Shown here: one piece after another, positions 39,295-48,596 of the stretch
Layout: each line of letters opens with the position of its first letter
How positions within the stretch are numbered: the first letter of the stretch is position 1
Assembly (NCBI GenBank): GCA_902569975.1
Contig: CACFWD010000001.1
Span: 62,001-126,000 of the forward strand
From: an uncultured Pelagibacteraceae bacterium
GTDB lineage: Bacteria; Pseudomonadota; Alphaproteobacteria; Pelagibacterales; Pelagibacteraceae
Length of the DNA: 64,000 nucleotides
Direction: 5' to 3'
Notes under the pieces: model-generated
What the model saw: only the letters and a program-made list of their open reading frames with translations
The model's database searches: none
What the model was told of the DNA's origin: nothing
Program-made: the position numbers and the translations under genes

Positions 39295-40346
39295 ACAATA
39301 TGATCAATATGAATTGGTCTTTTTATTCCAAACTTTTCCTCTACTTCATGTTGATGGATGTGATGGGAATGGACAAATACAGGTATAAGAGTATTGCTAG
39401 GTGTTTTAAGAGTATAAATAAAATTAGTTCCTCTAAATTTTCTATCAACTACCTCTAATTTTAAATTACTTTTATCATCATGTTCTAAGTCTTCTGGTTG
39501 AAGGAGTAATTGTACATTTGAACCTTTAGGGTACTCTTTAATAAAATTTCCTTCAATAGTTCCCAAATCCCAGCTTTCTAGTGTATTTTTGCCTGTTACT
39601 TTTGCTGGAATTAATATTCCTCTATTTAGAAAATTAACTACCTCTACTGAATTAGGGAAATGATAAACTTTATAAGGATCGTCAAATTGCTTTAGTTCTT
39701 GATTAATAATTATTCCACACTTTGAACCTAAATAAAAAGCTTCATAAGAATCATGTGTAACTATAATTGTAGTAATCTTTAATTTATTTAATATTTTTTT
39801 TAATCTTACTTGTATTTCTTCCTTAAAACTTTGATCAACATTAGATAAAGGTTCATCTAATAAAAGAAGATCTGGTTGAGTTATTAAGGATCTTGCAAGT
39901 GAAGCTCTTTGAGCCTCTCCAGCACTAATCTGATGGGGATATTTATTTAATATGTGAAAGATATCTAATAAATCAACTATTTCTTTTAAACTAATTTTTT
40001 TATCTTTTTTTCCTTTATTTCTCTCTGCACCTAATAATATATTTTTTTCTACTGTATAATGTGGAAACAAACTATTATCTTGGAAGGCCAGAGATATATT
40101 TCTATTTTCTGGTTCTACATTAATTGTTTTAGAAGATAACATTTTATTGTTTAATTCAATAGATCCATTATTTATCTTTTCTAATCCTGCAATTGTTCTT
40201 AAGATTGTAGTTTTTCCTATACCTGATGGACCTAGAAGACATATAACGTCTCCTTCATTCTTTATAGAAAAGGATACATTTTTAACTTTTGTTTTTCCGC
40301 TTACATTAAAATCAACATTTTTAACTTCAAAAAAATTTTTAGTCAT
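39285..40346 (-). CDS. fbpC: iron(III) ABC transporter ATP-binding protein
   Basis: LLGPSGIGKTTILRTIAGLEKINNGSI, ISAGEAQRASLARSLITQPDLLLLDEPLSNVDQSFK; next to FbpA/FbpB. Confidence 0.9.
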   Translation of the reverse strand: MTKNFFEVKNVDFNVSGKTKVKNVSFSIKNEGDVICLLGPSGIGKTTILRTIAGLEKINNGSIELNNKMLSSKTINVEPENRNISLAFQDNSLFPHYTVEKNILLGAERNKGKKDKKISLKEIVDLLDIFHILNKYPHQISAGEAQRASLARSLITQPDLLLLDEPLSNVDQSFKEEIQVRLKKILNKLKITTIIVTHDSYEAFYLGSKCGIIINQELKQFDDPYKVYHFPNSVEVVNFLNRGILIPAKVTGKNTLESWDLGTIEGNFIKEYPKGSNVQLLLQPEDLEHDDKSNLKLEVVDRKFRGTNFIYTLKTPSNTLIPVFVHSHHIHQHEVEEKFGIKRPIHIDHIVCF

Positions 40347-41958
40347 TTGATTCTCTTAATATATATCTTGAGGTAACCATAATAAAGAAACTTGCAATTA
40401 AAATTAAAAATAATGAGGGCACTGCAGCAGCCTCTAATAAATCTTCAGATGCAGAAATATAGGCTGTAGTGGCAAAAGTTTCAAAATTAAAAGGTCTTAA
40501 AATAAGAGTTATGGGTAATTCCCTTACAATTTCTAACGATATTAAAATTACAATAAATAAAAGAGAATTTCTTAAGAAAGGAACATGGATATTCATGAAA
40601 GTTTTTCTTTTAGAAAAACCAAGAAGGTATGCGCTCTCATCAACTGAAATATTAATTTTTTCATACCCAGATTTTATTCCATTAAAAGCTAAAGAGTAAA
40701 ATCTTACAAAATAAACTAAAACCAATCCAAGTATAGAACCAATAAATATTTTTTTAATAGATAAAAAACCTAATGACTTAATTATATTTTCATCAAACCA
40801 AGCAATAAAAGTTATGAATGCAATAGCTAAAATTACTCCAGGAATTGCGTAACCAGAAATTGACAATGTGGACAAAATATTTAAAGTTTTATTATTTGAA
40901 ACCCTATTGCCATAGTTTGATAATAAAGAGAACATTATTAATACTAAACTAGATAAAAAAACTAAATAAAGAGTATTTAATAAAAGATCAATTACTTGTA
41001 GATCAAACAAGTTTTCTGGAAATTTTATTGTCCAATATAACATTTGGCTTAATGGAAATAAAAAACTCATAAAAAATACAAAAAAACATCCTACAAATGC
41101 TAAGACTGACTTATTGCCAGAAAGTTCTAATTTTTCCTTTTGTTTAAAACCACCTCTAGAATTAAAGTGATATTTTGCTTTTCGTCTAGATAAATTCTCA
41201 AGTATAAATAACGAAAATATAAATAATAATAAGAAAAAAGATATCCTGTTAGCAAAAGCTAAATCATCAAAAGTTATCCATGAATTATATATGCCAGTTG
41301 TTAAAGTATTGATTGAAAAAAAATCTACTGCTCCAAACTCAGCTAAAGTTTCCATGGCAACCAGAGATAAACCAGCAACTATTGCTGGTCTAGCGGCTGG
41401 TAATATAATTTTATAAAAAGATTTAAACTTTGAAAAACCAAGATTTTTTCCTAAATCTATTAAGTTTTGTGATTGATATAAAAAAGATGCTCTAACAAGA
41501 ATGTAAACATAAGCAAATAAAGAAAAGCTAATTGATATTATTGCACCAAACATTCCATCAAACTTTGGAATACTTTTATTGTAATTTGCATCACCAAATA
41601 GGCTTTTTAAAATAGTAAAAGCAGTTCCATAGTTTTCAAAAAAAGCTGTTAATGAGTAAGCATAAATATAAGGAGGAACTGCAAATGATAAAATCAATGC
41701 CCATTTGAAAAAATTACTACCTGGAAATTGATAAAAAGATACTAAGTAGGCTGTTCCAGTACCTAATAAAAATGTGCAAATCAATACTGAGATTAATAAT
41801 GCAACTGAATTAAAAATATATTCTATTAAAAAAGTATTTTTTAAAATTTCATAGTAATTAGACGTACTTTCAAAGAAACTTGTAAACACCGTGATAATTG
41901 GAATTAATACAAAAAAAGATATTAGAAAAGAACTAAGATACCAGCTGTTGAATTTCAT
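40339..41958 (-). CDS. fbpB: iron(III) ABC transporter permease (two fused permease domains)
   Basis: ILPAARPAIVAGLSLVAMETLAEFGAVDFFSINTLTTGIY; second domain with MNIHVPFLRNSLLFIVILISLEIVRELPITLILRPFNFETFAT; start moved from 42024. Confidence 0.9.
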   Translation of the reverse strand: MKFNSWYLSSFLISFFVLIPIITVFTSFFESTSNYYEILKNTFLIEYIFNSVALLISVLICTFLLGTGTAYLVSFYQFPGSNFFKWALILSFAVPPYIYAYSLTAFFENYGTAFTILKSLFGDANYNKSIPKFDGMFGAIISISFSLFAYVYILVRASFLYQSQNLIDLGKNLGFSKFKSFYKIILPAARPAIVAGLSLVAMETLAEFGAVDFFSINTLTTGIYNSWITFDDLAFANRISFFLLLFIFSLFILENLSRRKAKYHFNSRGGFKQKEKLELSGNKSVLAFVGCFFVFFMSFLFPLSQMLYWTIKFPENLFDLQVIDLLLNTLYLVFLSSLVLIMFSLLSNYGNRVSNNKTLNILSTLSISGYAIPGVILAIAFITFIAWFDENIIKSLGFLSIKKIFIGSILGLVLVYFVRFYSLAFNGIKSGYEKINISVDESAYLLGFSKRKTFMNIHVPFLRNSLLFIVILISLEIVRELPITLILRPFNFETFATTAYISASEDLLEAAAVPSLFLILIASFFIMVTSRYILRESND

Positions 41959-42036
41959 ATTATAATCCGCCTTATAATTGAAAAAGTAAAGTGTCCACAA
42001 TAAATCCCCATTCACTGCGGACACTATTTAAGAAAA

Positions 42037-42186
42037 TCAAAAATTAAATACTTTTAGGATATGCGGAACCTCCTTAGTTTTAATTTGAGACACTTTTCTT
42101 TTATTTATTCTTTCATTGATCTTTTTACACTCCTGTAAACATGGGGTACATGCACTGGAAGATTTATTTAAATCAACTTCAGACAT
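42037..42186 (-). CDS. small Cys-motif protein within fbp operon
   Basis: MSEVDLNKSSSACTPCLQECKKINERINKRKVSQIKTKEVPHILKVFNF*; CxxCxxxC; absent from ORF track. Confidence 0.5.
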   Translation of the reverse strand: MSEVDLNKSSSACTPCLQECKKINERINKRKVSQIKTKEVPHILKVFNF

Positions 42187-42210
42187 AAATTTTTTTTGTT
42201 TTTTCACTTG

Positions 42211-43239
42211 TTATTTCCATCCTGCAGCTGTCATAACTTCTAATGCAGCAGCTTGATTTTTTCCATAAGAAGCTAGTTTAGTTTTCATGTCTTGTTTGAA
42301 ATCTAATCCTAAGTTGTTTACTACTAATGGACTTGGTGAAACACCATCAATCATTGGAAACTCAAAAGTATTATTTGTGAAGTGTTCTTGAGATTGTGGA
42401 GTTAATAAAAACTCTACAAGTTTTACAGCATTAGCTTTGTTAGGTGCTCCTTTTACTAAAGCCGCACAACTAACATTCATATGCGTTCCTCTATCATTCT
42501 GATTAGGGAAGAAAGCTTTAACTTTTTTAGCAGCTTCTTGTTGCTCTGCACCTTTTTTACCTGATAACATTAAAGCTAGATAATAAGTGTTAGCCACTGC
42601 AATATCAGCTTCTCCTGCGGCTACAGCCATGATTTGAGCTCTATCATTTCCTTTTGAGTCTCTAGCCATATTTGCAACAACTCCTTTTGCCCATTCAGCT
42701 GCAGCTTTTTTTCCATTATTCTCAATTAATGAAGCTACAAGAGATTTGTTATATATGTTGCTAGATTTTCTTATTACTAATCTTCCTTTCCATTTAGGAT
42801 CAGCTAATCCTTCATAAGTCATTCCAGATAATTCAGCACCAGTAACTCTTTCTGGTGAATAATAAATTATTCTAGCTCTTTTTGCGATTCCAACCCACTT
42901 ATCAGTCCTAAAGCTTTTTGGAACAGCTGCTTTGATAGCTTTAGACGTCAAACCACTTTGAAGATGACCTTTGGCATCCATAGCACCACATCTTCCTGCG
43001 TCAGCAGTGATATAAAGATCTGCAGAAGAATCAGCGCCCTCTTCAATTATTCTTTTTTCTAATGCACCTGATTTCCCATTTATCAGGTTAACTTTAATTC
43101 CAGTCATATTTGTGAACTTGGAATAAAGCTCAGAATCTGCCTTATAGTGTCTTGCATTAAAAACATTAACTTCATTTGCAACAACAAAAGTTGAGACAAA
43201 TAAAGATGCAATCAATGACAAAATCGATATTTTTCTCAT
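42211..43239 (-). CDS. fbpA: iron(III) ABC transporter periplasmic binding protein
   Basis: ANEVNVFNARHYKADSELYSKFTNMTGIKVNLINGKSGALEKRI...DLYITADAGR...ADIAVANTYYLALML. Confidence 0.93.
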   Translation of the reverse strand: MRKISILSLIASLFVSTFVVANEVNVFNARHYKADSELYSKFTNMTGIKVNLINGKSGALEKRIIEEGADSSADLYITADAGRCGAMDAKGHLQSGLTSKAIKAAVPKSFRTDKWVGIAKRARIIYYSPERVTGAELSGMTYEGLADPKWKGRLVIRKSSNIYNKSLVASLIENNGKKAAAEWAKGVVANMARDSKGNDRAQIMAVAAGEADIAVANTYYLALMLSGKKGAEQQEAAKKVKAFFPNQNDRGTHMNVSCAALVKGAPNKANAVKLVEFLLTPQSQEHFTNNTFEFPMIDGVSPSPLVVNNLGLDFKQDMKTKLASYGKNQAAALEVMTAAGWK

Positions 43240-43267
43240 TATTTCTCCTTATTCCTCCGCATATATT

Positions 43268-43311
43268 ATTGAGAATGATAACTATTCTCATTGCGAATGA
43301 TTATCAATCGC
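43268..43311. promoter_or_regulatory. Fur-like iron box(es) upstream of fbpA
   Basis: TTGAGAATGATAACTATTCTCATTGCGAATGATTATCAATCG; inverted repeat TGAGAAT-gataact-ATTCTCA (43270-43290) and adjacent GCGAATGATTATCAATCGC. Confidence 0.8.
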
Positions 43312-43352
43312 ACGGATGTCGCACCCTTTAATTTGCTATTTTTCCTATGAAA

Positions 43353-44243
43353 TTACGATTTCCAATCGCCGATTTTACTAAATAAAAAGTTTCTAAATGC
43401 TTGGACTCTAGCAGTATTTTTAAGTGATTGAGGGTAAACGAAGTGAGCTTCTGTTATTGGTCCTTCAGACTTAGGTAATACTTTTATTACATTGTTAGAA
43501 TTACTCACCAAATACTCAGGTAAAGCAGCCAGACCTACTCCTGACTCAACAGCCAACAAAAGACCCATTACACTATTTACTTTCATTATAGGTTTTCTTT
43601 TTTTACCATCGTGCATTCCTAATTTTAAAGCCCAATCTGGGTTATAGACTGGGGAAGGTGCACCTTTACCGAAAGATATAAATTTATGCTTATTTAGATC
43701 ACTTATTATCTTTGGCATACCGTATTTCTCTAAATACTTGCTTGATCCGTATATATAATATTTTAGATCAATTAGTTTTTTTTGAATATAATTTAGTTGT
43801 TTAGGTCTTCTCATAAAAATACCTATATCAGCTTGTCTAGTACTTAAATCTAACTCTTTATCCTCAAAAATAAGGTCAATTTCTACCTCAGGATTTAATC
43901 TCATAAATTCCTCAATTCTTGGTGTTAACCAATGAGTTCCAAAACTTCTAACAGTTGTGATAGTTAATTTTCCAGTTGGCTTATTTTTTTGATCTCCTAA
44001 GGTTGTTTCAACTTCCTTTAATTTACTAATTACTTCATGTGCTGTTTTAAATACATATTCTCCATTTTCTGTAAGTGTGAGCCCTCTTGCATGCCTTTCA
44101 AATAACTGAACTTTTAAATCCTGTTCTAAAGATTGAATTTGTCTGCTAATTGCAGATTGACTAAGGTTTAAATTTATAGTGGCATTAGTAAAACTTCCTG
44201 CCTCAGCTACTGCATGAAAAATTTTAAGTTTATCCCAATCCAT
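43353..44243 (-). CDS. LysR family transcriptional regulator
   Basis: MDWDKLKIFHAVAEAGSFTNATINLNLSQSAISRQIQSLEQDLKVQLFERHARGLTLTENGE. Confidence 0.95.
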   Translation of the reverse strand: MDWDKLKIFHAVAEAGSFTNATINLNLSQSAISRQIQSLEQDLKVQLFERHARGLTLTENGEYVFKTAHEVISKLKEVETTLGDQKNKPTGKLTITTVRSFGTHWLTPRIEEFMRLNPEVEIDLIFEDKELDLSTRQADIGIFMRRPKQLNYIQKKLIDLKYYIYGSSKYLEKYGMPKIISDLNKHKFISFGKGAPSPVYNPDWALKLGMHDGKKRKPIMKVNSVMGLLLAVESGVGLAALPEYLVSNSNNVIKVLPKSEGPITEAHFVYPQSLKNTARVQAFRNFLFSKIGDWKS

Positions 44244-45244
44244 TATTTGTTTAAATCAACTAAAACTCTCCCAGAAATTTCACCATTTAATATTTTAGGA
44301 TAAGTTTCAATTAACTCCTCCAAGCTAACTGTTTGAACAGATTTTTCTATTAAATTAAAGTCAACTAGTTTTGCTGCTTCGCCCCAAATAAATTCTCTTC
44401 TCTTGATACTACAATTAGCAGAATCCATTCCCCAAAGCTTTATACCTCGTAACATAAATGGAATAACATTAGTGTTAAGCTCATTAGTACTAGCATTACC
44501 ACAAACTGCAATAATGCCATTCGAATTGGTTTGAACAATCGCATTTGCTAAAATTTTTCCACCAACAGTATCAACTACTCCATCCCATAAACCCTTATCT
44601 ATAAGCTTAGGATCTTTATCAAATTCACTACGATTTATAACATTTTTAGCACCTAGAGATTTAAGATAATCTGCTTTTGACTCTTTTCCAGATACAGCTG
44701 TCACATTGTATCCCATTTTATTAAGTATCATTACCGCAATACTTCCTACTCCTCCTGATGCTCCAGTAACTAAAACATCATTTACTTTCGCGCCAAGTAA
44801 TATTTCTTCTCTAGCTTTTATTGCAAATGCAGCCATTAAAGAAGTAAAGCCTGCAGTTCCTAAAATCATTGCTTGCTTACTTGTTAAGTCATTTGGTTTC
44901 TTAACTAAAAAATCACCATTGACTTTTGCCATTTGTGCATAACCACCATAAAAAATTTCTCCAACTCTGAACCCAGTTAAAATGACTTGGTCGCCTGACT
45001 CAAATTTTGAATTTTCACTTTCAACTACAGTTCCTGAAAAATCAATTCCAGGAATGTGAGGGAATTCTTTTACTAATCTTCCTCCATTTTTTAAAATCAT
45101 TCCATCTTTAAAATTAAGATCTGAATAATCTACTTTGATAGTTACATCACCATGTTTTAAAAAACTTTTATCTAATGATTTTACTTCTCTTGTAAAGTTG
45201 TTGCCTTCTTGATTTAAAACTAATGCTTTAAATTGATCGGACAC
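44243..45244 (-). CDS. acuI: MDR-family oxidoreductase, YhdH/AcuI-like (acrylyl-CoA reductase)
   Basis: VDYSDLNFKDGMILKNGGRLVKEFPHIPGIDFSGTVVESENSKFESGDQVILTGFRVGEIFYGGYAQMAKV; DVLVTGASGGVGSIAVMIL; GIKLWGMDS. Confidence 0.85.
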   Translation of the reverse strand: MSDQFKALVLNQEGNNFTREVKSLDKSFLKHGDVTIKVDYSDLNFKDGMILKNGGRLVKEFPHIPGIDFSGTVVESENSKFESGDQVILTGFRVGEIFYGGYAQMAKVNGDFLVKKPNDLTSKQAMILGTAGFTSLMAAFAIKAREEILLGAKVNDVLVTGASGGVGSIAVMILNKMGYNVTAVSGKESKADYLKSLGAKNVINRSEFDKDPKLIDKGLWDGVVDTVGGKILANAIVQTNSNGIIAVCGNASTNELNTNVIPFMLRGIKLWGMDSANCSIKRREFIWGEAAKLVDFNLIEKSVQTVSLEELIETYPKILNGEISGRVLVDLNK

Positions 45245-45246
45245 TT

Positions 45247-45861
45247 TTAATCTTTTGAATTGCTAATTAACCTTAAATATCTATTTTGGTAACTTAGATC
45301 TTCTTTGAATTGACCTAAATAATAATTTGTAACTGTTGTTGCTTGCTCTTTTTTTATTCCTCTCATAGTCATACATTGATGAGTTGAGTCTATAGTAACT
45401 GCTACTCCTTTTGCATCCAAAGCTCCCATAAGTGTATTCGCAATTTGCATAGTTAATCTCTCCTGAGTTTGCAATCTTTTAGAGAAAACCTCAACAACTC
45501 TAGCTAATTTACTTAGCCCAACAACTCTTTCATTGGGGATATAAGCTAAGTGCGCTTTACCTATAATAGGTGCCATGTGATGTTCACAATGACTTTGAAC
45601 AGAAATATTCTTTTGAATAACCATGTCATCATACCCATCTACATCACCAAATGTTTTATCTAAAACTTGGATAGGATCTTCTTTATAACCTTTAAAATAT
45701 TCTTTAAATGCCTTAACCACTCTTTTTGGTGTTTCCAATAATCCTTCTCTAGTTGGATCTTCACCCATCCAAGTTAAGATAGTTTTAAAAGCTTCCTCTG
45801 CTTCTTTATCAGAAACCTCTTTAGAATTTTGATTATTATCTATATTTTTAACTAATTTCAT
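45247..45861 (-). CDS. folE: GTP cyclohydrolase I
   Basis: GEDPTREGLLETPKRV, VQSHCEHHMAPIIGKAHLAYIPNERVVGLSKLARVVEVFSKRLQTQERLT. Confidence 0.96.
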   Translation of the reverse strand: MKLVKNIDNNQNSKEVSDKEAEEAFKTILTWMGEDPTREGLLETPKRVVKAFKEYFKGYKEDPIQVLDKTFGDVDGYDDMVIQKNISVQSHCEHHMAPIIGKAHLAYIPNERVVGLSKLARVVEVFSKRLQTQERLTMQIANTLMGALDAKGVAVTIDSTHQCMTMRGIKKEQATTVTNYYLGQFKEDLSYQNRYLRLISNSKD

Positions 45862-45937
45862 GGAGGGTTTTATACCTATAATTGCGCATTTTTAAAATAT
45901 TTAATATCTATAGATATGTGCTACATAATCACCGAAT

Positions 45938-46405
45938 ATGTTCAAAAAAAGAGAAAATGTAGCGGAAATTGAAGAGGGAAATCTACTTTCACCTAAATTT
46001 GATAATGATGGATTAATACCTGTTATTACAATGTGTTCTAAATCAAAAGAAATTTTAATGCATGGTTATATGAATGTTGAAGCATTAAAAAAAACTATTG
46101 AAACGAAAGAAGCTCATTATTACAGCAGATCAAGAAAAAATATCTGGCATAAAGGTAAAACAAGCGGTTTTGTTCAAAAAGTAACTGAAATCAAAATTGA
46201 TGATGACCAAGACTCTATTTGGTTAACCGTTGATATTGGCGATGGAGCTAGCTGTCATGTTGGTTATCGATCTTGTTTTTATAGATCTATTCCACTTGGG
46301 CCAATTGAAAATGGAAGAAAAGTAGAAATGAAATTTACTGAAAAAGAAAAAAAATTTGATCCTGAAAAAGTTTATAAAGGTCAACCTAATCCCACAAAAA
46401 TATAA
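45938..46405 (+). CDS. hisI: phosphoribosyl-AMP cyclohydrolase
   Basis: HGYMNVEALKKTIETKEAHYYSRSRKNIWHKGKTSGFVQKV...DIGDGASCHVGYRSCFYRSI. Confidence 0.93.
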   Translation: MFKKRENVAEIEEGNLLSPKFDNDGLIPVITMCSKSKEILMHGYMNVEALKKTIETKEAHYYSRSRKNIWHKGKTSGFVQKVTEIKIDDDQDSIWLTVDIGDGASCHVGYRSCFYRSIPLGPIENGRKVEMKFTEKEKKFDPEKVYKGQPNPTKI

Positions 46406-46780
46406 ATGAAAAAAAAACAGAAAAATGTACTAGGTGAAGACTTAGAAGAGTGTTCACTTGATCCATTGACTGGATGGTATCGTGACGGTTGTTGTAACAC
46501 AGATGAGAATGACCATGGTGTACATACAGTATGTGCAAAAGTTACATCTGAATTTTTAGAATGGTGTAAAGAAGCTGGAAATGACTTAATTACCCCACAT
46601 CCAGAGTTTGGGTTTTCTGGTTTAAAAGATGGAGATGGATGGTGTGTTTGCGCTAGTTGGTATGCCAAAGCTGTTGAGGCAGGAAAAGGTTGTCCAATTT
46701 ATCTTAAAAGCACCCATCAAAATACTCTTAAAGTTTTACCTATTGAAACACTTAAAAAATTTGCAATTGATCTATCATAA
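46406..46780 (+). CDS. DUF2237 family protein
   Basis: DPLTGWYRDGCCNTDENDHGVHTVCAKVTSEFLEW...PEFGFSGLKDGDGWCVCASWYAKA. Confidence 0.88.
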   Translation: MKKKQKNVLGEDLEECSLDPLTGWYRDGCCNTDENDHGVHTVCAKVTSEFLEWCKEAGNDLITPHPEFGFSGLKDGDGWCVCASWYAKAVEAGKGCPIYLKSTHQNTLKVLPIETLKKFAIDLS

Positions 46781-46786
46781 TATTTG

Positions 46787-46948
46787 ATGAATGATGACTT
46801 TTTATCAATTATTTATCTATTATTAGTATTGGTATTAATTTTACCTGGATTTATTTATGCAAACAAAAACAGAAAAATTTTTTTTAATAATTTTTTAATA
46901 TGGCTTGTTATTATAGGAGTAATAGTAATTTTTTTAAAATTTTTATAA
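46787..46948 (+). CDS. small membrane protein (53 aa)
   Basis: MNDDFLSIIYLLLVLVLILPGFIYANKNRKIFFNNFLIWLVIIGVIVIFLKFL*; two TM; hand translated. Confidence 0.5.
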   Translation: MNDDFLSIIYLLLVLVLILPGFIYANKNRKIFFNNFLIWLVIIGVIVIFLKFL

Positions 46949-46953
46949 TTTAA

Positions 46954-48573
46954 TTACATATTTCCATATTTTGGGCCACCTCCACCCTCTGGTGTTATCC
47001 AAATAATATTTTGGGAAGGCTCTTTAATATCACATGTTTTACAGTGAATACAATTTTGAGAATTAATGACAAATTTATTTTGATTATTTTCCTTTTGGAC
47101 CTCATAAACTCCAGCTGGACAATATCTCTGAGCAGGCTCATCATATTTTTCTAGCGTATAATTAATTGGTAAATTAGGATCTTTTAGTTTCAAATGAACA
47201 GGTTGATTGTCTGCGTGATTAGTGCCAGTTAAGTATACAGAGCTTGTTTTGTCAAAAGTTAAGACGTTGTCGTATTTTGGATATTCTATTTTTGGCATTT
47301 GATTAGCAGGTTTTAATGTTTCATGATCGGCATGCTTATGTTTCAGAGTAAATGGAAGTCTTCCTCTGAATAATATTTGATCTATTCCTGTAAATATAAT
47401 TCCTAAAATTAATCCCCAGCTAAAACTTGGTTTAACATTTCTTGCCTTATATAACTCTTTATATAACCAACTCTCTTTAAAAATTTTTTCATAAACAGAT
47501 AAATTATCTCCTTTTTTAAAGTGATAATTAATTGTTTCCGCAGCAATTATTCCACTTTTCATTGCGGTGTGAGAACCTTTAATCTTTGGCATATTTAAAG
47601 TTCCAGCATCACAACCAATTAATAAAGCACCAGGCATGTACATTTTTGGTAAACTTTGAAATCCACCTTCTATTAGTGCTCTAGCTCCATATGAAATTCT
47701 TTTTCCACCTTCTATAATTTTTTTAATTGCTGGATGTGTTTTAAACCTCTGGAATTCATCATATGGAGATAAATGTGGATTTTTATAATCTAGACCAATT
47801 ACGTATCCTAAAAAAACTTGTTTATTTTCCGCATGATACATAAAACTTCCTCCATAAGTATTATTATCCAATGGCCATCCAGCGGTGTGCATTACTAAAC
47901 CCTCCTCATGATTTTTATCATCTATTTCCCAAATTTCTTTAAATCCTATTCCATATTGTTGAGGGTCTTTACCTTTGTCTAATTCAAATTTTTTAATAAG
48001 TTGTTTTCCCAAATGACCTCTACAACCTTCAGCAAAAACTGTTACTTTTCCTAAAAGCTCAATTCCTGGTTCAAAACTATCCTTTTTATTTCCATCTTTA
48101 TCTATTCCCATATCTTGAGTGATTACACCTTTAACAGATCCATCTTCATTATATAAAATTTCACTTGCCGGAAAACCTGGAAAGATTTCAACACCTAAAG
48201 TTTCAGCCTGTTCAGCAAGCCATCTACATAAATTTGCTAAACTTATAATATAATTTTTATGATTTTGTTGTACTGATGGAAGAAGCCATGTAGGCCAACT
48301 TAATGATTTTGTTTTTCCTAAAAATAAAAATTTTTCTTTTGTTACTTTTGTTTTAATTGGTGAATTTAATTCTCTCCAATTAGGTATTAATTCGTCTAAT
48401 GCACGTGTTTCAAAAACATTTCCACTTAAAATATGGGCTCCAATTTCTGAAGCTTTTTCTAACAAACAAACATTCAAACTTGAGTCTAATTGTTTTAACT
48501 TTATTGCTGTGGATAAACCAGATGGACCTCCACCTATGATAACAACATCATATTCCATTGACTCTCTAGACAT
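46954..48573 (-). CDS. electron transfer flavoprotein-ubiquinone oxidoreductase
   Basis: DVVIIGGGPSGLSTAIKLKQL, GAHILSGNVFETRALDELIPNW, LIGCDAGTLNMPKIKGSHTAMKSG, 4Fe-4S NCIHCKTCDIKEPSQNI. Confidence 0.96.
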   Translation of the reverse strand: MSRESMEYDVVIIGGGPSGLSTAIKLKQLDSSLNVCLLEKASEIGAHILSGNVFETRALDELIPNWRELNSPIKTKVTKEKFLFLGKTKSLSWPTWLLPSVQQNHKNYIISLANLCRWLAEQAETLGVEIFPGFPASEILYNEDGSVKGVITQDMGIDKDGNKKDSFEPGIELLGKVTVFAEGCRGHLGKQLIKKFELDKGKDPQQYGIGFKEIWEIDDKNHEEGLVMHTAGWPLDNNTYGGSFMYHAENKQVFLGYVIGLDYKNPHLSPYDEFQRFKTHPAIKKIIEGGKRISYGARALIEGGFQSLPKMYMPGALLIGCDAGTLNMPKIKGSHTAMKSGIIAAETINYHFKKGDNLSVYEKIFKESWLYKELYKARNVKPSFSWGLILGIIFTGIDQILFRGRLPFTLKHKHADHETLKPANQMPKIEYPKYDNVLTFDKTSSVYLTGTNHADNQPVHLKLKDPNLPINYTLEKYDEPAQRYCPAGVYEVQKENNQNKFVINSQNCIHCKTCDIKEPSQNIIWITPEGGGGPKYGNM

Positions 48574-48596
48574 AAACTAGTTTTTAACTGTAAGTA

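Noticed and set aside
46381-46668. 95-aa minus ORF over the DUF2237 gene
   Set aside because: Antisense to a recognised conserved family.
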